Of a DNA stretch of 64,000 nucleotides, positions 47,901 through 59,900 are shown piece after piece. This stretch comes from Xiphophorus maculatus. Taxonomy: Eukaryota; Chordata; Actinopteri; Cyprinodontiformes; Poeciliidae. Position 1 is the stretch's first letter. Each line of letters opens with the position of its first letter. Position numbers and translations under genes: made by a program. Location of the stretch: positions 19,858,751 to 19,922,750 of the forward strand of contig NC_036460.1 of NCBI RefSeq assembly GCF_002775205.1, in the 5' to 3' direction. The notes under the pieces were generated by a model, which saw only the letters and a program-made list of their open reading frames with translations, searched no databases and was not told where the DNA came from.

Positions 47901-50900
47901 CTACAACTAGGGCTAGAATTATTAGCCTCTGTAATGACACCTCTGTATATTTTTGTTGTTTTGATATAAAGTCCAACACTGATTGATTATTTAAGGCTGG
48001 TGTGAAAGTTCATTTCATGCTTAGGTGTGTTTTTAAAGACAAATTAATTGTCAGATTTACCTTGGAAGTAAAGAAAGCAGAGGAGGGCTTTTAATTTTGG
48101 CCATATCATTAAAATATATATTTTTAATTTTTTTACAATTCCATACATTAATAATATCCACCGACCAAACTTTGTGGAGATTTTCTCTTCCTTTTGGAGT
48201 ATCTGTACTCCTTGTAAGTGCTTTATGAATATTTTTATTATTTTTATAATGGTAATTTCCATGGAAATATAGTGTTTTGTGTGAGTTCATCAGGGGAAAG
48301 TTTGGGGGCTGGGGGGTTTACTAATAATTCTGACCATTAGTTACTCCTCTTGGGATGTAGAGTATGTGCTGCCACAATTGAGACTTACTTGCTGTATGAT
48401 ACTGTCACTCCGGCTACTTTGGCGTTCTCACAGCTCATTGTGAAAAAGAACATTGACAGGACATATCCAATCAAGGAGGTGCAAAAAGCAAACTTTGCTG
48501 CTCCCATGATGTTCAGTTTCAGCCTCTTCATCAGCAGACCACCAGAAAACATCCCCAGTGCCACAGCAGGGATATTGATCACACCTGAAAATAATGATAA
48601 ATTATTATTTCAATGTGAAATTTCAAAATAAGATTAAATCGTGATTTTTGACAGAAGTAAGCACAAGAACACAATTTATTTTTGAGGCACTTTTAGTAGA
48701 AAACTATGACTACCCAAGCAGCCATGAAAAATAACTTGAACTGCTTTTTATTTTATGCTCTGATACCTCCGTTTAACATGAGAGCAAAGAGACTGTCTTT
48801 GATCTGCTCACGTCATTAACTATGGTTACTGATTTTTGATTCTCTTTCATATGCATCCAGTTCGGGCAGTGCAGTCATCTCCCTTGATGAGACTAGATGA
48901 GCCCAGATATTTTCATTTTATTCTCTGAACTTCATTAAGTATTTCATTTCATGTGCAGAGCAGTTCTCATATTCACAAAGCTGGAACTGTAGTTGTCAGG
49001 GCCGCTGGTAGGATGAATTATAATACACAGCTAAGGTCAAAATAATGAATTCCTCTGACAAATTTAGGCTTGAAATCAGTTTCAGTCAACCAAAAACTTC
49101 GTTCATATCCTTCTTTGTTCTTTGTTCATATTGAAATTACAGCAATAAAACACTTATAATTAGTGACCAGCTTTTAACATGTTGTTGATGGTGTTGATGG
49201 TTGATGGGGAGAAGGTACCAAAAGAATCCAACAGTAATTGAGTGGCGCTTTTAAACAGAGGAATTTGATTATTGATAAGCAAGAGGTGGCAGACTGACAA
49301 CCAGGTGCAAGTGAGAGAAGAGATCAGACAAGAAGGCTGAGGAAGGGAGAGAGAGAAATGGCATAAAGGAGCATGGAGGAAACACAGCTAGTACAATTCT
49401 AGTAGAGTAACTATGGCAACAGAAAACTAAGGAACAACACTAGAAAATCCGGAAAAAAAAAAAACCCCAAAAATGCAAGATCCTGGTGTGGAGGGGGCGT
49501 TGCCTTGGAAGAATGGGAAAGTAAAAAATAAGCAAAACCGAGAGTTCTGATAGAGACAGGTTATGATTACATAAAGGAAGTGGTTCTGAGGAACCCAACA
49601 AAGTAGGTGGATAGGCTACAAAGAAGCCTGGAGTCTGGAGGATTTCTATGAAGGTGCAGGAACCCGGAGGTCATTGAGGATGCCAGCATCAATGATGTAG
49701 AGGTTCTGGAGGCCAGCGGTACAGGAACTTGGAGCCTGGTGGCTGGTATTGCAGAGGGTCTACAGGAATAGGAAATTCGATGGCCGGCAGCAACAATAGT
49801 CAGGAGTCTTGAGACAACAGAAAACCTTGGAGCCCACAGATCAGCTGAATCTCTGGAGACTAACAGCTGAAAGACCTTTGAGGTAAACCAGATGACAGCA
49901 AAGTCCCCATGAGGATTCCTGGAGATGACAGCTTACTGGGACCCAAGCCAAGGCTCAGGAGCTGGGCAAGACGACCCACAAAGTAGCTCTGGTTCTGGAG
50001 AAGATGACCTATGCAGAAGCTCCGGGCATCCATGGAGAAGTTTTGGAGATGAAAATGACCCATGATGGAACTCTGCAGTGTGGTACCCAAGAGGAGGGTT
50101 CTGCAGGGACTGCTGGTTTTGCTGCAGCAGGAATAGAAACTGGTGCTGACACAGATGCGAGGCAGATTGGCAGGTGATGTAACCGAAGTGGATTGAAGTA
50201 TATTTCAGCCAAGTCTATCTGACGGACCAGGTTGCACCTCTCATCCCCAACAGCTCCACAAAGCCCAAGGAGGATTAGTGAGGAGTCCAGTCATTAAGGG
50301 CTTAAAGGCAATCAACCGCCACGTTTAAGCGCCTGTCAGCTGAACAGTGCTTGGCCACAGTGTCAGTGTAAAGCCTATCAGTTGTTCCTAAATAATCCAT
50401 TCCTGCAAAAATTAAATCTGCTGGTTCTTGTTAGCTGGTTTCTTCTGTGAAGATGTTTGGTTGTTGATGGGACTCAAATGTAGACAACAGAGGCGGTGAG
50501 TTGATAGCGAGAATGTAATGACAAAACGAAGACTTGCAGGAGAACACAGGGAGGGAGAGCAGGAACAAGCAGGAACCAGAATGCATCGAGTGGGTGAAGC
50601 TTTTAAGCACAACTTGATCTTTCCTTCTCAGTTATGTTTACCCAATTATAATCAACTAACAATGTTTTAGTACATACACCATACCCATGAGAAAATTAGC
50701 CTTGGAGGCAGACTGCCTGAAATGCTGCTCGATGTACTTGGGCTTGTACGTGACCATGCCAATGAGGGAGTTCAGCTGGATGACGACCACACACAAGTAG
50801 ATCACATACACGGGGTGTCCAAGAAGAGTTCGCAGGGTTGGAAGAAAGTCTGTGAAGAAGCAGATCTAATAATAAACAGTACAGATACAATAGGCCTTCG

Positions 50901-53900
50901 CAGCGCTTTGCTGCTCGGGCCTAATTATTGACAAAAGTATATAATAGATAGATAAACAACAACATGGGAAAAACAGCTGATTGGAAAAGTTTAACATTTT
51001 CAGATGTTGGTAATAATAGCAAAACAATCTACCCATCATCACCTTTAGCCATTTCTACAAAACTGCTGTGTTCCTCTGCTTGATACTTGTACTTAGGATG
51101 GGGAGTGTCCTTGATGAAACTTGCTTCCTCCTGAGTGCCCATCTTTTGGACCCTAGAACCAGCTGTGGGCAGAGATCGGGGCAGAAACCAGAACGGGATG
51201 GCAGAGAGCAAAGTTATGACCCCAGCTATGAGGTAGCCCAGCCACCAGGCACCCACCCATCGGGCATCTGCTGGTGTAATGGTGATGGTGTCTATGTTGG
51301 AGAAACACAGCGTAAAAAGGCATACAAAGATATTAAATGATTTTAGCTTAACACATTTTAAGAACCTCACTGCGCAGGATTATGAATATTAAACAATAGG
51401 GTGTCCTGTGTTTAAAGGTTTAAACAACTTTCTGAAACCTGTTTAACTCTGAACCCCTTTGCACATCTTCACACACACAAAATCAAAACAGTTTTAAATC
51501 AAAAACATAATCCAACAACTTGTATAAAAAAACTTTCAGCAAAGACTAGTGGAAGTTTTCCTTTTCTATATGACTATCAGTTTTTGATAGTTTTTTTCAT
51601 TTGCCCAGTCTTATTTACAATATTCATTTGGGTTTGCAGTAAAGATTCCAAGATTAATCTCTTTGAATGATTCTCTCTCAGTGCAGAATGATCCATTTGA
51701 AATTCTTTGAAAATTACCGATCACCCTTTCCCAGATTGACGGACAGCAATAGTTGCTTATCTAAAGTCACTTTTGATGTTTTTTCATAAGTTCTTTTTCG
51801 TAGGAGAATGCCAGACCATCTGTTGGTGACTTGAAGCTGAAATTAACATGGGTTTTGTAGCAGGACAATGATCCAAAACATAACAAAAAGCTCACCACTG
51901 AATGGCTGAAGAAAAACAAAATGAATCACTTGAATCACATGTGGAAAACTTTCCAGTGTGGCTGAATTACAACAATTCTGCAAAGATGAGAGTTCCAAAA
52001 TTCCTCCACTGGGCAGGAAAAGACTTAGTGTCAGTTTTCATAAATGCTTGATTGCAGTTGTTGCTGCAAAAGATGGCCCAACCAGTTACTAGGTTTAGGA
52101 GGAAATCATCATTTCACAGAGTCATGTTGTTTTTTTCCCCCCTAACAATGAACAGCTATACTAAACAAACATGCAAAAAAAAAAAGAAAATCAGGAAAGG
52201 GGCAAACACTTTTTCATACCACTGCATTACTACAGCATATCATTACATATCGACACTGGCAACAGAAACATGTTTTGAAAAATATCTTAATTTTAATACG
52301 GAAAAAGTAAAGATCTTTGGAGTCATTATGTATCGTAGTAATTATGTTAGATTTCTGTCTCCAATGCTTAAGTAACCAAAAAATTACTTAAAGAGCTTAA
52401 ACTCTTTGCAATGAATGCTTTGTAAGCACAAAACTCGTCTCATAATTCTGGATGTTATATTAAATTAAATGATACTGGTCGTCAGAAAAGCTTTTCAAAG
52501 CCTTTGCACTTAATACTCATCTTTTCATCTAAGCGTTACGTGAGTGCATATTGACCCTGAAAACTTAACTTCATGTCATTTTCAGTTTTCAGTAAGGGTT
52601 GTTTTTCTCAATTCAAATCCCTGTATTTTTTATTTAGCAAAACTTTTCTTCATTCAATAGACTTCCTCACATCTCAGTAAACAAATTATGCTTTGATTTT
52701 CAGAACAGTTTCATAAACATAGAGCTTTAGTCTTTTGGTCACATTGTAAACATTTTATTACAGTTTGAAGTGCTGACACTGACTTGACCAGGTTGTCTTT
52801 GTTGCTGACCGCACTCCATTCAAGAACCTTTACAGGATTAGGAGGAATCAGAAAATGCTGGGTTTTCTTCTTACCTCTGTTGCACCTGTCTTTCTACCCT
52901 CTTCAATCTGCCCCTCCCACTGCACTCTATTTGATTGTTGCCTGTCAGAGAGCTTTGTCCTCCAGGTAGCCTCCTTTATCAGCTGACTGGCATTGATTCT
53001 GTACACCTGTTCACAGTTCTGAATTGTGCATACTCCACTTACTGCTGGATTTGTTATCTATATGCATTGGTTTGATGGATGATAAGGTCTTTTTCACCTC
53101 ACCAGTGATGGCCAACCATAATGATGCAACAAGGTCAGATATGCTAACAGCCGTCCAGCCCTCCATTGCCTAGACCAGTGGTTCTCAAACTTTTTTCAGT
53201 GATGTACCCCCTTAAAAATATATTTTTAGTCAAGTACCCCCTGACACGGGCAAAACATTTTTGGAATTAAAAAGGGGTACAGTGCTGTAAAATCACTGTC
53301 TGATTTATTAAAGCCAAATAACTTATATCAGTGAACCTGACAAATACATCCATATTGCAAACATTGCATGGTTAAACAAAAAAGAAAAACAGAAGACGGT
53401 GACCACCAGGAAGGTATAAAACCAGTCAAACCGTTTTATTTTAAAGGATATTGAAACTAAATACTGAATATAAAATTCAGTGCATGAACACACATTTATA
53501 TTTTATCGAACTTTTTACAAAATAATTTTTCCCAAGACTTATTATGAGGAGCCTACTGATTTTTTAAAGATATTTTGAAAAGCTTCACGTACCCCCTGCA
53601 GTACCTCCACGTACCCCCAGGGGTACACGTACCCCGTTTGAGAACCACTGACCTAAACCCTCTAAGCCTTACAGAGCTACAGGAGTACCAGTCCCTATCT
53701 CCAGCAAGTGGCAAGGCACACCAGTATATCATATGATAATACACACACACGCGCCCCCGCCCACGCCTGCGCGCACACACACAAATGTCCACGCCTTTTT
53801 ACTCAATTTAGGCAGATACATTTCTTTTTTTTACCCCTCCAGGGGGTCTTTTTGTGGGCTCTAGTGTCCCTTATATGACAGTAGGCTGACAGGAAACGGG

Positions 53901-56900
53901 GAAGGAGAGGGGGGAAGACATGCGGCAAATGTCGTTGGGTCCGGGAGTCGAACCCGCGACGGCGGCGTCGAGGACTCAAGGCCTCCAAATATGGGTCGCA
54001 CTAACCACTACGCCACCACGGCACACCCCCTGGCAGATACATTTCTTTAACAGTTGTGCTTTTAGATTGTGGAAGTAAGCCAGAAAAAATCATACATGGA
54101 GAACATGCAAACTCCATGTTGCAAAAGACACCAGGCTGGGATTCGAATCCAGGACCTTGTTGCTACAAAGCAACAGTGCTAGCATGCAACCCATTCTAAC
54201 TACATCGGGGAATAATTTCTCAGCATTCATGGCTCCATGTAAACATGTAAATGTGCATTTCTGACTTCCTATTCCATTCTACAAAGTGTTTTTCAATACA
54301 AGTTCTACCTTTGGCAAGGTCTTCTACAGACCTTTTAGTAAGAAAAAATACATTTCTGCCTCTCCTAAAAAAGACATGTCAAAGAATATCTTCAGAAAAA
54401 GGCCTAGCCTTTAGCAGGCTGCTACAATAGCAACATGACAAACTTGTTCCCAATAAGTGTGAGATGGCTTAACGTCAAATGGGCAAACAGTCTATTTAAA
54501 ATGGCTTACAACTAAGAACAATTAAGAAGTGTGATTCTTATCATCAAACTGTCCACCCCTACTGCATTAAGCCATATTATTAAATTTATTGATGCTTTCA
54601 TGAAACCCTCATTGAAGAAAACTGTAAAAACAATGTTAACAATACTGTTGTTCTTTTAGTCTAGTAAATCAATATTGGGAACATTATAAGACAATTTTCA
54701 TAATAATAAATTATACAATAAATGCCTGTCCCTATTTTCATGTTGAGATGGAATGTTGCTCTGAGAGTTGTTTGTTATAACCTAACTCTGATTTAAACTT
54801 TAACCCTGACATGTCTGATTGTTACCAAATGTTTTCTAAAAAAACCTCTGAGACCTTCAAAGAACAGCTCTGTTTATACTCAATAAACTATACAGAGGTA
54901 GAATCTGTATTGAGCAAAGGGGCTGAATACAAACAAAGACAACACTTTTTATATTCTTTTGAAAAATAATGAAGAAAGATAAAATCATGTTTCTTCCCTT
55001 CTCCCACTCAACAAGGATGTACTTTGTGTTGGTCTATCACATAATGCCTACCTAAAATAAAGTCCTATTTGTGGCTGAAAAGTGAAAAAAGGCAAGGCAT
55101 CTAAATACTTTTGAATGGTACTGTATCACCTGGTAAAGATTACTACACTCTGGATGATCTGAAAAAGTGCTTATACTCACCCATCTTCACAAACCCAATG
55201 TCCACGTAAATCTTGGCACACAGGGAGCCTAGCAGGTATCCAAACACGGGCCCGACAACTGAGATGGTCTGGACACAGCCTAGGTCATTAAAAAAATAGA
55301 ACAACTCCTCATAACTGCACTGAACAGAGAAAAATGTTTGAACGGAAATGTTGTTTTTACACATATAAGCTTACTGCATATGTACAATAAGGTTAAACCC
55401 TTTTGTCCACTCCTAATTTGAGTGGAAAACATCTGCTGACTCAGGATGTTCTTTTTCAGTAATACGCATAATCTCCTGCCGTAGAACAAATGAGAGATTT
55501 ATCGCTTTGCTCATTTTCTTGGAAATACAACAAAAACAACACTGTTGCACGTGGCAAAGCTTTCTGCAAACATGGTGTTTTTTTGGAGAAAAAGTTGCTG
55601 CGCTTCAAAGTGAACATTGTTCACTGTTAAAGCTGCCACACTTTAAGGATTTGTTTTGTTGTTGTTGCTTACCACAGAATAAATATAGATGTATTTAAAG
55701 CACTGAAAAAAATGTTTGTCCCAATAAGTATATAATGAAGCTTTTCTTACCAACGTAAAGTGCGGCATTCTCTTCTGTAGCAAAATCATCTATGTAAGAG
55801 ATCCCCAAGGGCTGAACGGGTGTCTCCCCAATCCCCCGCAAGACATTCCCCAGGAGCACGTATATCCACATTGATAAGTTGGACTCGCCTTCGCAGCCTG
55901 GAGTGAGATATATCTAAATTATAATATAGCCTTTGTGTGCTTTGCTTGTGTTTTTTTGTAAACCCACCTGTGGATGGCACTTGAGGTGAAATACCAGGTT
56001 GGTCTCCCGCTGAATCTCCCTGACAGGGAGACGAGTTGTGCGTCGAGTTCATCATCCATCTCACTGACGTTTCAAACTCATAGCTGGGCACAAATATATC
56101 AAGATAACAAGATATAGGCAGGTCAAGGGCAATGATTAATAGACTGATTAAGATTTAAAATATTTTTTTATTTATTTTATCAGCATGTTTCTTATCATTG
56201 AAAATAACATTAACAGTTTTTTTTGAGAGATCCAGCCGGATTCCAGCTTTTAATCCAACAGAGAATCTGTGGAGGGAACTAAAGAGTAGGCTGATGGTAA
56301 AACCTCCTAACATCAAAAACCTGGAGTTCATCTTCAAAGATAATTTGTCAACATACCAGAGAAACAAGCATTTATGTTAAGGGTTTGATTGCTGTAATGT
56401 CAATAGATATGTGTTCAATAATTATTGAGAAGGCCACTAATAAATTTTAATGCCCTGTTTTTTAACATGATATAAATTAAAACGGATAAATTACTTTTTT
56501 GGGAATAATTTTCTGTTTTATATTGTTTTATTTTACGTCTCAGAAACCAACTCCTTGGTTGAATGGAATTAATTCACCAATTTTTGTCAAAGCTTGTTTA
56601 TTCTAGCCAAGTCCCTGGGGGGACTATATCCAGTGGTTAAATAAAAATAAAAATAAATAGAACAGAATAACTGTGCAATCATCATGTCTCCCACATTATG
56701 AACTTCACACACATTGCTGCAAGTTTTTTAATAAAAGTAATCCACAAATTTTGCATGAATAATTAAAAGATGACCTTGTTATTTATTTCAACTTCTGCTA
56801 AACATGAATGGCTAAGAAATTTTGATTTTTTCTGGTTTTGTTTGGATATCTTTTTTTTTCCTTCTTGTTTACCATTCATAAAAAAAACAAAAAAAACCTT

Positions 56901-59900
56901 TTTTTTATTTTTAATTGAAAAAATTTAAATGCAACTATTTTGTGACTTTAGACAAGTTATAATTAATAATAAATAATAATATAACAGAAGTGCTTAAACG
57001 TATTATGTACTGCAGCTTTTTAATGGAAATGAAGTACTAACATCCAAGTTATGAGTTACAAAGTATTAATGCCAACAAGAAAGTGCTCCTTTGGTAGTTT
57101 TCTGCCAAACTTTAGTATTTGTGTCACGTCAGATTTGCATATTTGTACATTTGCATATTATGCTACACTTGATCAGCTCAGATGCAAAGAGCTGGTGAGA
57201 TTTACTTGGCTGCCAGCTGATTATCACTCTTTTATAAACTAACAAGCCAGAGGAAATGACAGAAACAACTGTAAAAACAAGAACTTCCCCACCAATAGAA
57301 TAACAAGGTGAGAAGGTTGTGGATTTCTGCATTCACATCTGACAAAGAATAATAAAAGTTTCTTTACTTACCGTCCAATGATGAAGTGGGGCAGAGCAAT
57401 GATGAAGGTCCCAAAAGACATCAATAAGCATCCCAAAGATATTATCTTTGGTCTATGAAGCTTCGCCCCGAAGTAACTGACAAAAGCTATCACCAGCAGA
57501 TTACCTGTGGAGATTAAACCAGTATCACCATTTAAAAATGTTCATGCTGGGTGGCAATAGCACAAATACAGCAAGAGTGAACAGTAAATGGTCACTACAG
57601 TAAATGGTCACTGTACGCATACATACAGTGCAGCAGATACAAACATGTTCAAAGAATAGATCGGGCTGCCCTCAGGTAAATTAATATTTTAGCTACATAT
57701 TTTCAAACCTTCTTTTTGATGTTTGGACATTCCCATGTTTCTACACTGAGACAATCCCACAGAAACTCAGAACACACACATACTGTAGTTGTGCTGTGTT
57801 TCATAGTTGCTGTGAGGAATTTACCCCCAACCGGTTCTGTTTTTTGTACCTCCTATATTCTAATTTATCTGGTAAATGTATTGCTTTTGTTTGGAGGAAG
57901 TAACTTGCTTTATTTAACATTTTGTTTTAATCATTCTCTTCTCTCTGAGGTCACCTGGTCATGTGTTGCCATGGAAGTGGGCCCATGAGCAGTGCTGATG
58001 AGGACCTGGTGTTTTCAATCAGCCTCATTGGGAAAATCCATTGTTTGAGAGGGAGGGGAGATGTGTTTTTGGATTTTGTTTGGGCCCAGACTGTTTTTGT
58101 GAGTTGTGAAGTTGTTAGATAGTTGTAATTATGTAAATATTTTCTAGGAATATAGTTTAGCACAAATGTTTTTTCTATATGGAAATGTAATGTTGTCTCC
58201 ACCCCTTAATTAGTCCTGGTAGGAGCCAATGCTTTAAAAGCCAGGTGGTTTAGATCAGAGAGAGACTCTCCCTCCTGTTGTTTGAATGCATGTTATGCTG
58301 TGAACTGGAATGAAATGTTTGAAGAACTGCATAAAGAAAAAAATTCAGAGCGCCACAATTTCTGGATTCTGTCTGATTTTTCATCGCAAACCTACAGTTG
58401 CTTTAGCACCTTTGAGTTTTCTTACTTTTTCTGAGAGTATTGCCTCCACCTCTGTCTGACATCCCTTCCTTTTTTCTTGTAAGCAGCAGGTTGTATCTTA
58501 CTTTGTGTATCAGTTGTGCAGATCATTTGAGCAGATCACCAAAACTCAGGGGATTTGACATAAAATATAATGCTTGTATGTTATCAATAGTTATGATTAA
58601 AACAATTTTCAGAACTGAAATAGGCAAATTTTATCAGATTTGTGTCCATCTTCACATTTTTACACAATAGTGTGGTTAACAATTTTTTTTTGTTTGGAAA
58701 TATTTCAAACTGAAATGACAGATGACTGAGAAGCCAGTACTGAGCCAAGTTGGCATTAAAAACAAAAAGCTCAGAACTGAGGAGTTTCATAGTGGCTCTA
58801 AATATTTGTCCTGGAGATAAGAACTGGATTAATGCAAAACAAGAGTGGATTTACTTGCCAAACAGCCATTCATACACATCCCAAAGGCATTAAATTGTGT
58901 AATATATATGTAGTAGGTTGGCTGTTAGGCATATTTTTCAAACTGACAGCAACTTTATGTTGATGATTTGGGAAGACGTTCTCGTTCTCACAAGTGATGT
59001 CTTAAATCTATAAATAGTTTTAGAAAATCAAAAGCAGACATCAAAGTTTTATCATTTTAAAATTCACTCTGTCTAGGTTTTCTGACATGTAAGCTCCCTG
59101 TGGTAAATGATAGAAAGGTAGTGTAGAAAGATAAACTTCCATCACACAATCTAACCCATTTAGACAGCATTATATTCCTACAACATTTCTATCAGTGATG
59201 CATGTGTTTAGAAGTTCAGGGCATTAGGAACCTTAAAATCCTGGGGAATATACAATTTGATTTAGGAAAATATTAAGTCAAAAATTACATGTAAAAAGTC
59301 ACATTTTTTGTTAACTATAAAAAATAAACTTGTTACTTGAGCTCATGTGGCAGATGCAATTAGTGTCACGATTGTAATTTCTCATTACGAATCTTCACTC
59401 TGTCTCCAAAAGCATTCCTGGTTTTGGCTCGCTGTTTGATTCACCTCTAGTCTTTCTTAAGATTTTCTTTCCGTTTCTCTTCTGCCTGCCCTGCTCTGCC
59501 TCCATGTTGCCATGGCAATAATCCTATGGAAAAAGCTTGTTGCCTAGGCCACATGAGAAGTTGTTTTCACGAGAGACGGAGCGATGGAGGTAAAGGGAAT
59601 AGAGACATTCAGCTACGAGTTAATCTGATGTGCTATCATCAACCTTTTCTTTTGCAGATGAGCATAGAGGGAAAAAGTACCACTTTCCATGCCTGTAGTG
59701 CTACTAGAGCTCTAGATTGTTATGTTAGAGCCATTGATAGATGACTAATCTTCCTTGACCCAGATTTTGACTCCCCACCATAATAAGAATATGATTTCTG
59801 AGAAACAAAATAACACAATGGTAAAACCTCTCACAATCATGTTAAAGTGTAAACAGGATAAGTTTGCACAAGACTATATTACAGACTGGATTAACTTTAG

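Larger units (their letters stand above)
51292..55180 (-). other. slco1c1 intron (3.9 kb) packed with repeats
   Basis: Holds Tc1 relics at 51795-52230 and 54745-55130, the hAT element at 53168-53658, an AC tract at 53735-53783, a SINE at 53826-54030 and a SINE-like fragment at 54080-54200. The stretch 52380-53160 has no identified repeat. Confidence 0.5.

Noticed and set aside
53900-54030. tRNA gene
   Set aside because: A- and B-box-like motifs are present but are followed by a SINE body and tail, and no cloverleaf is evident.
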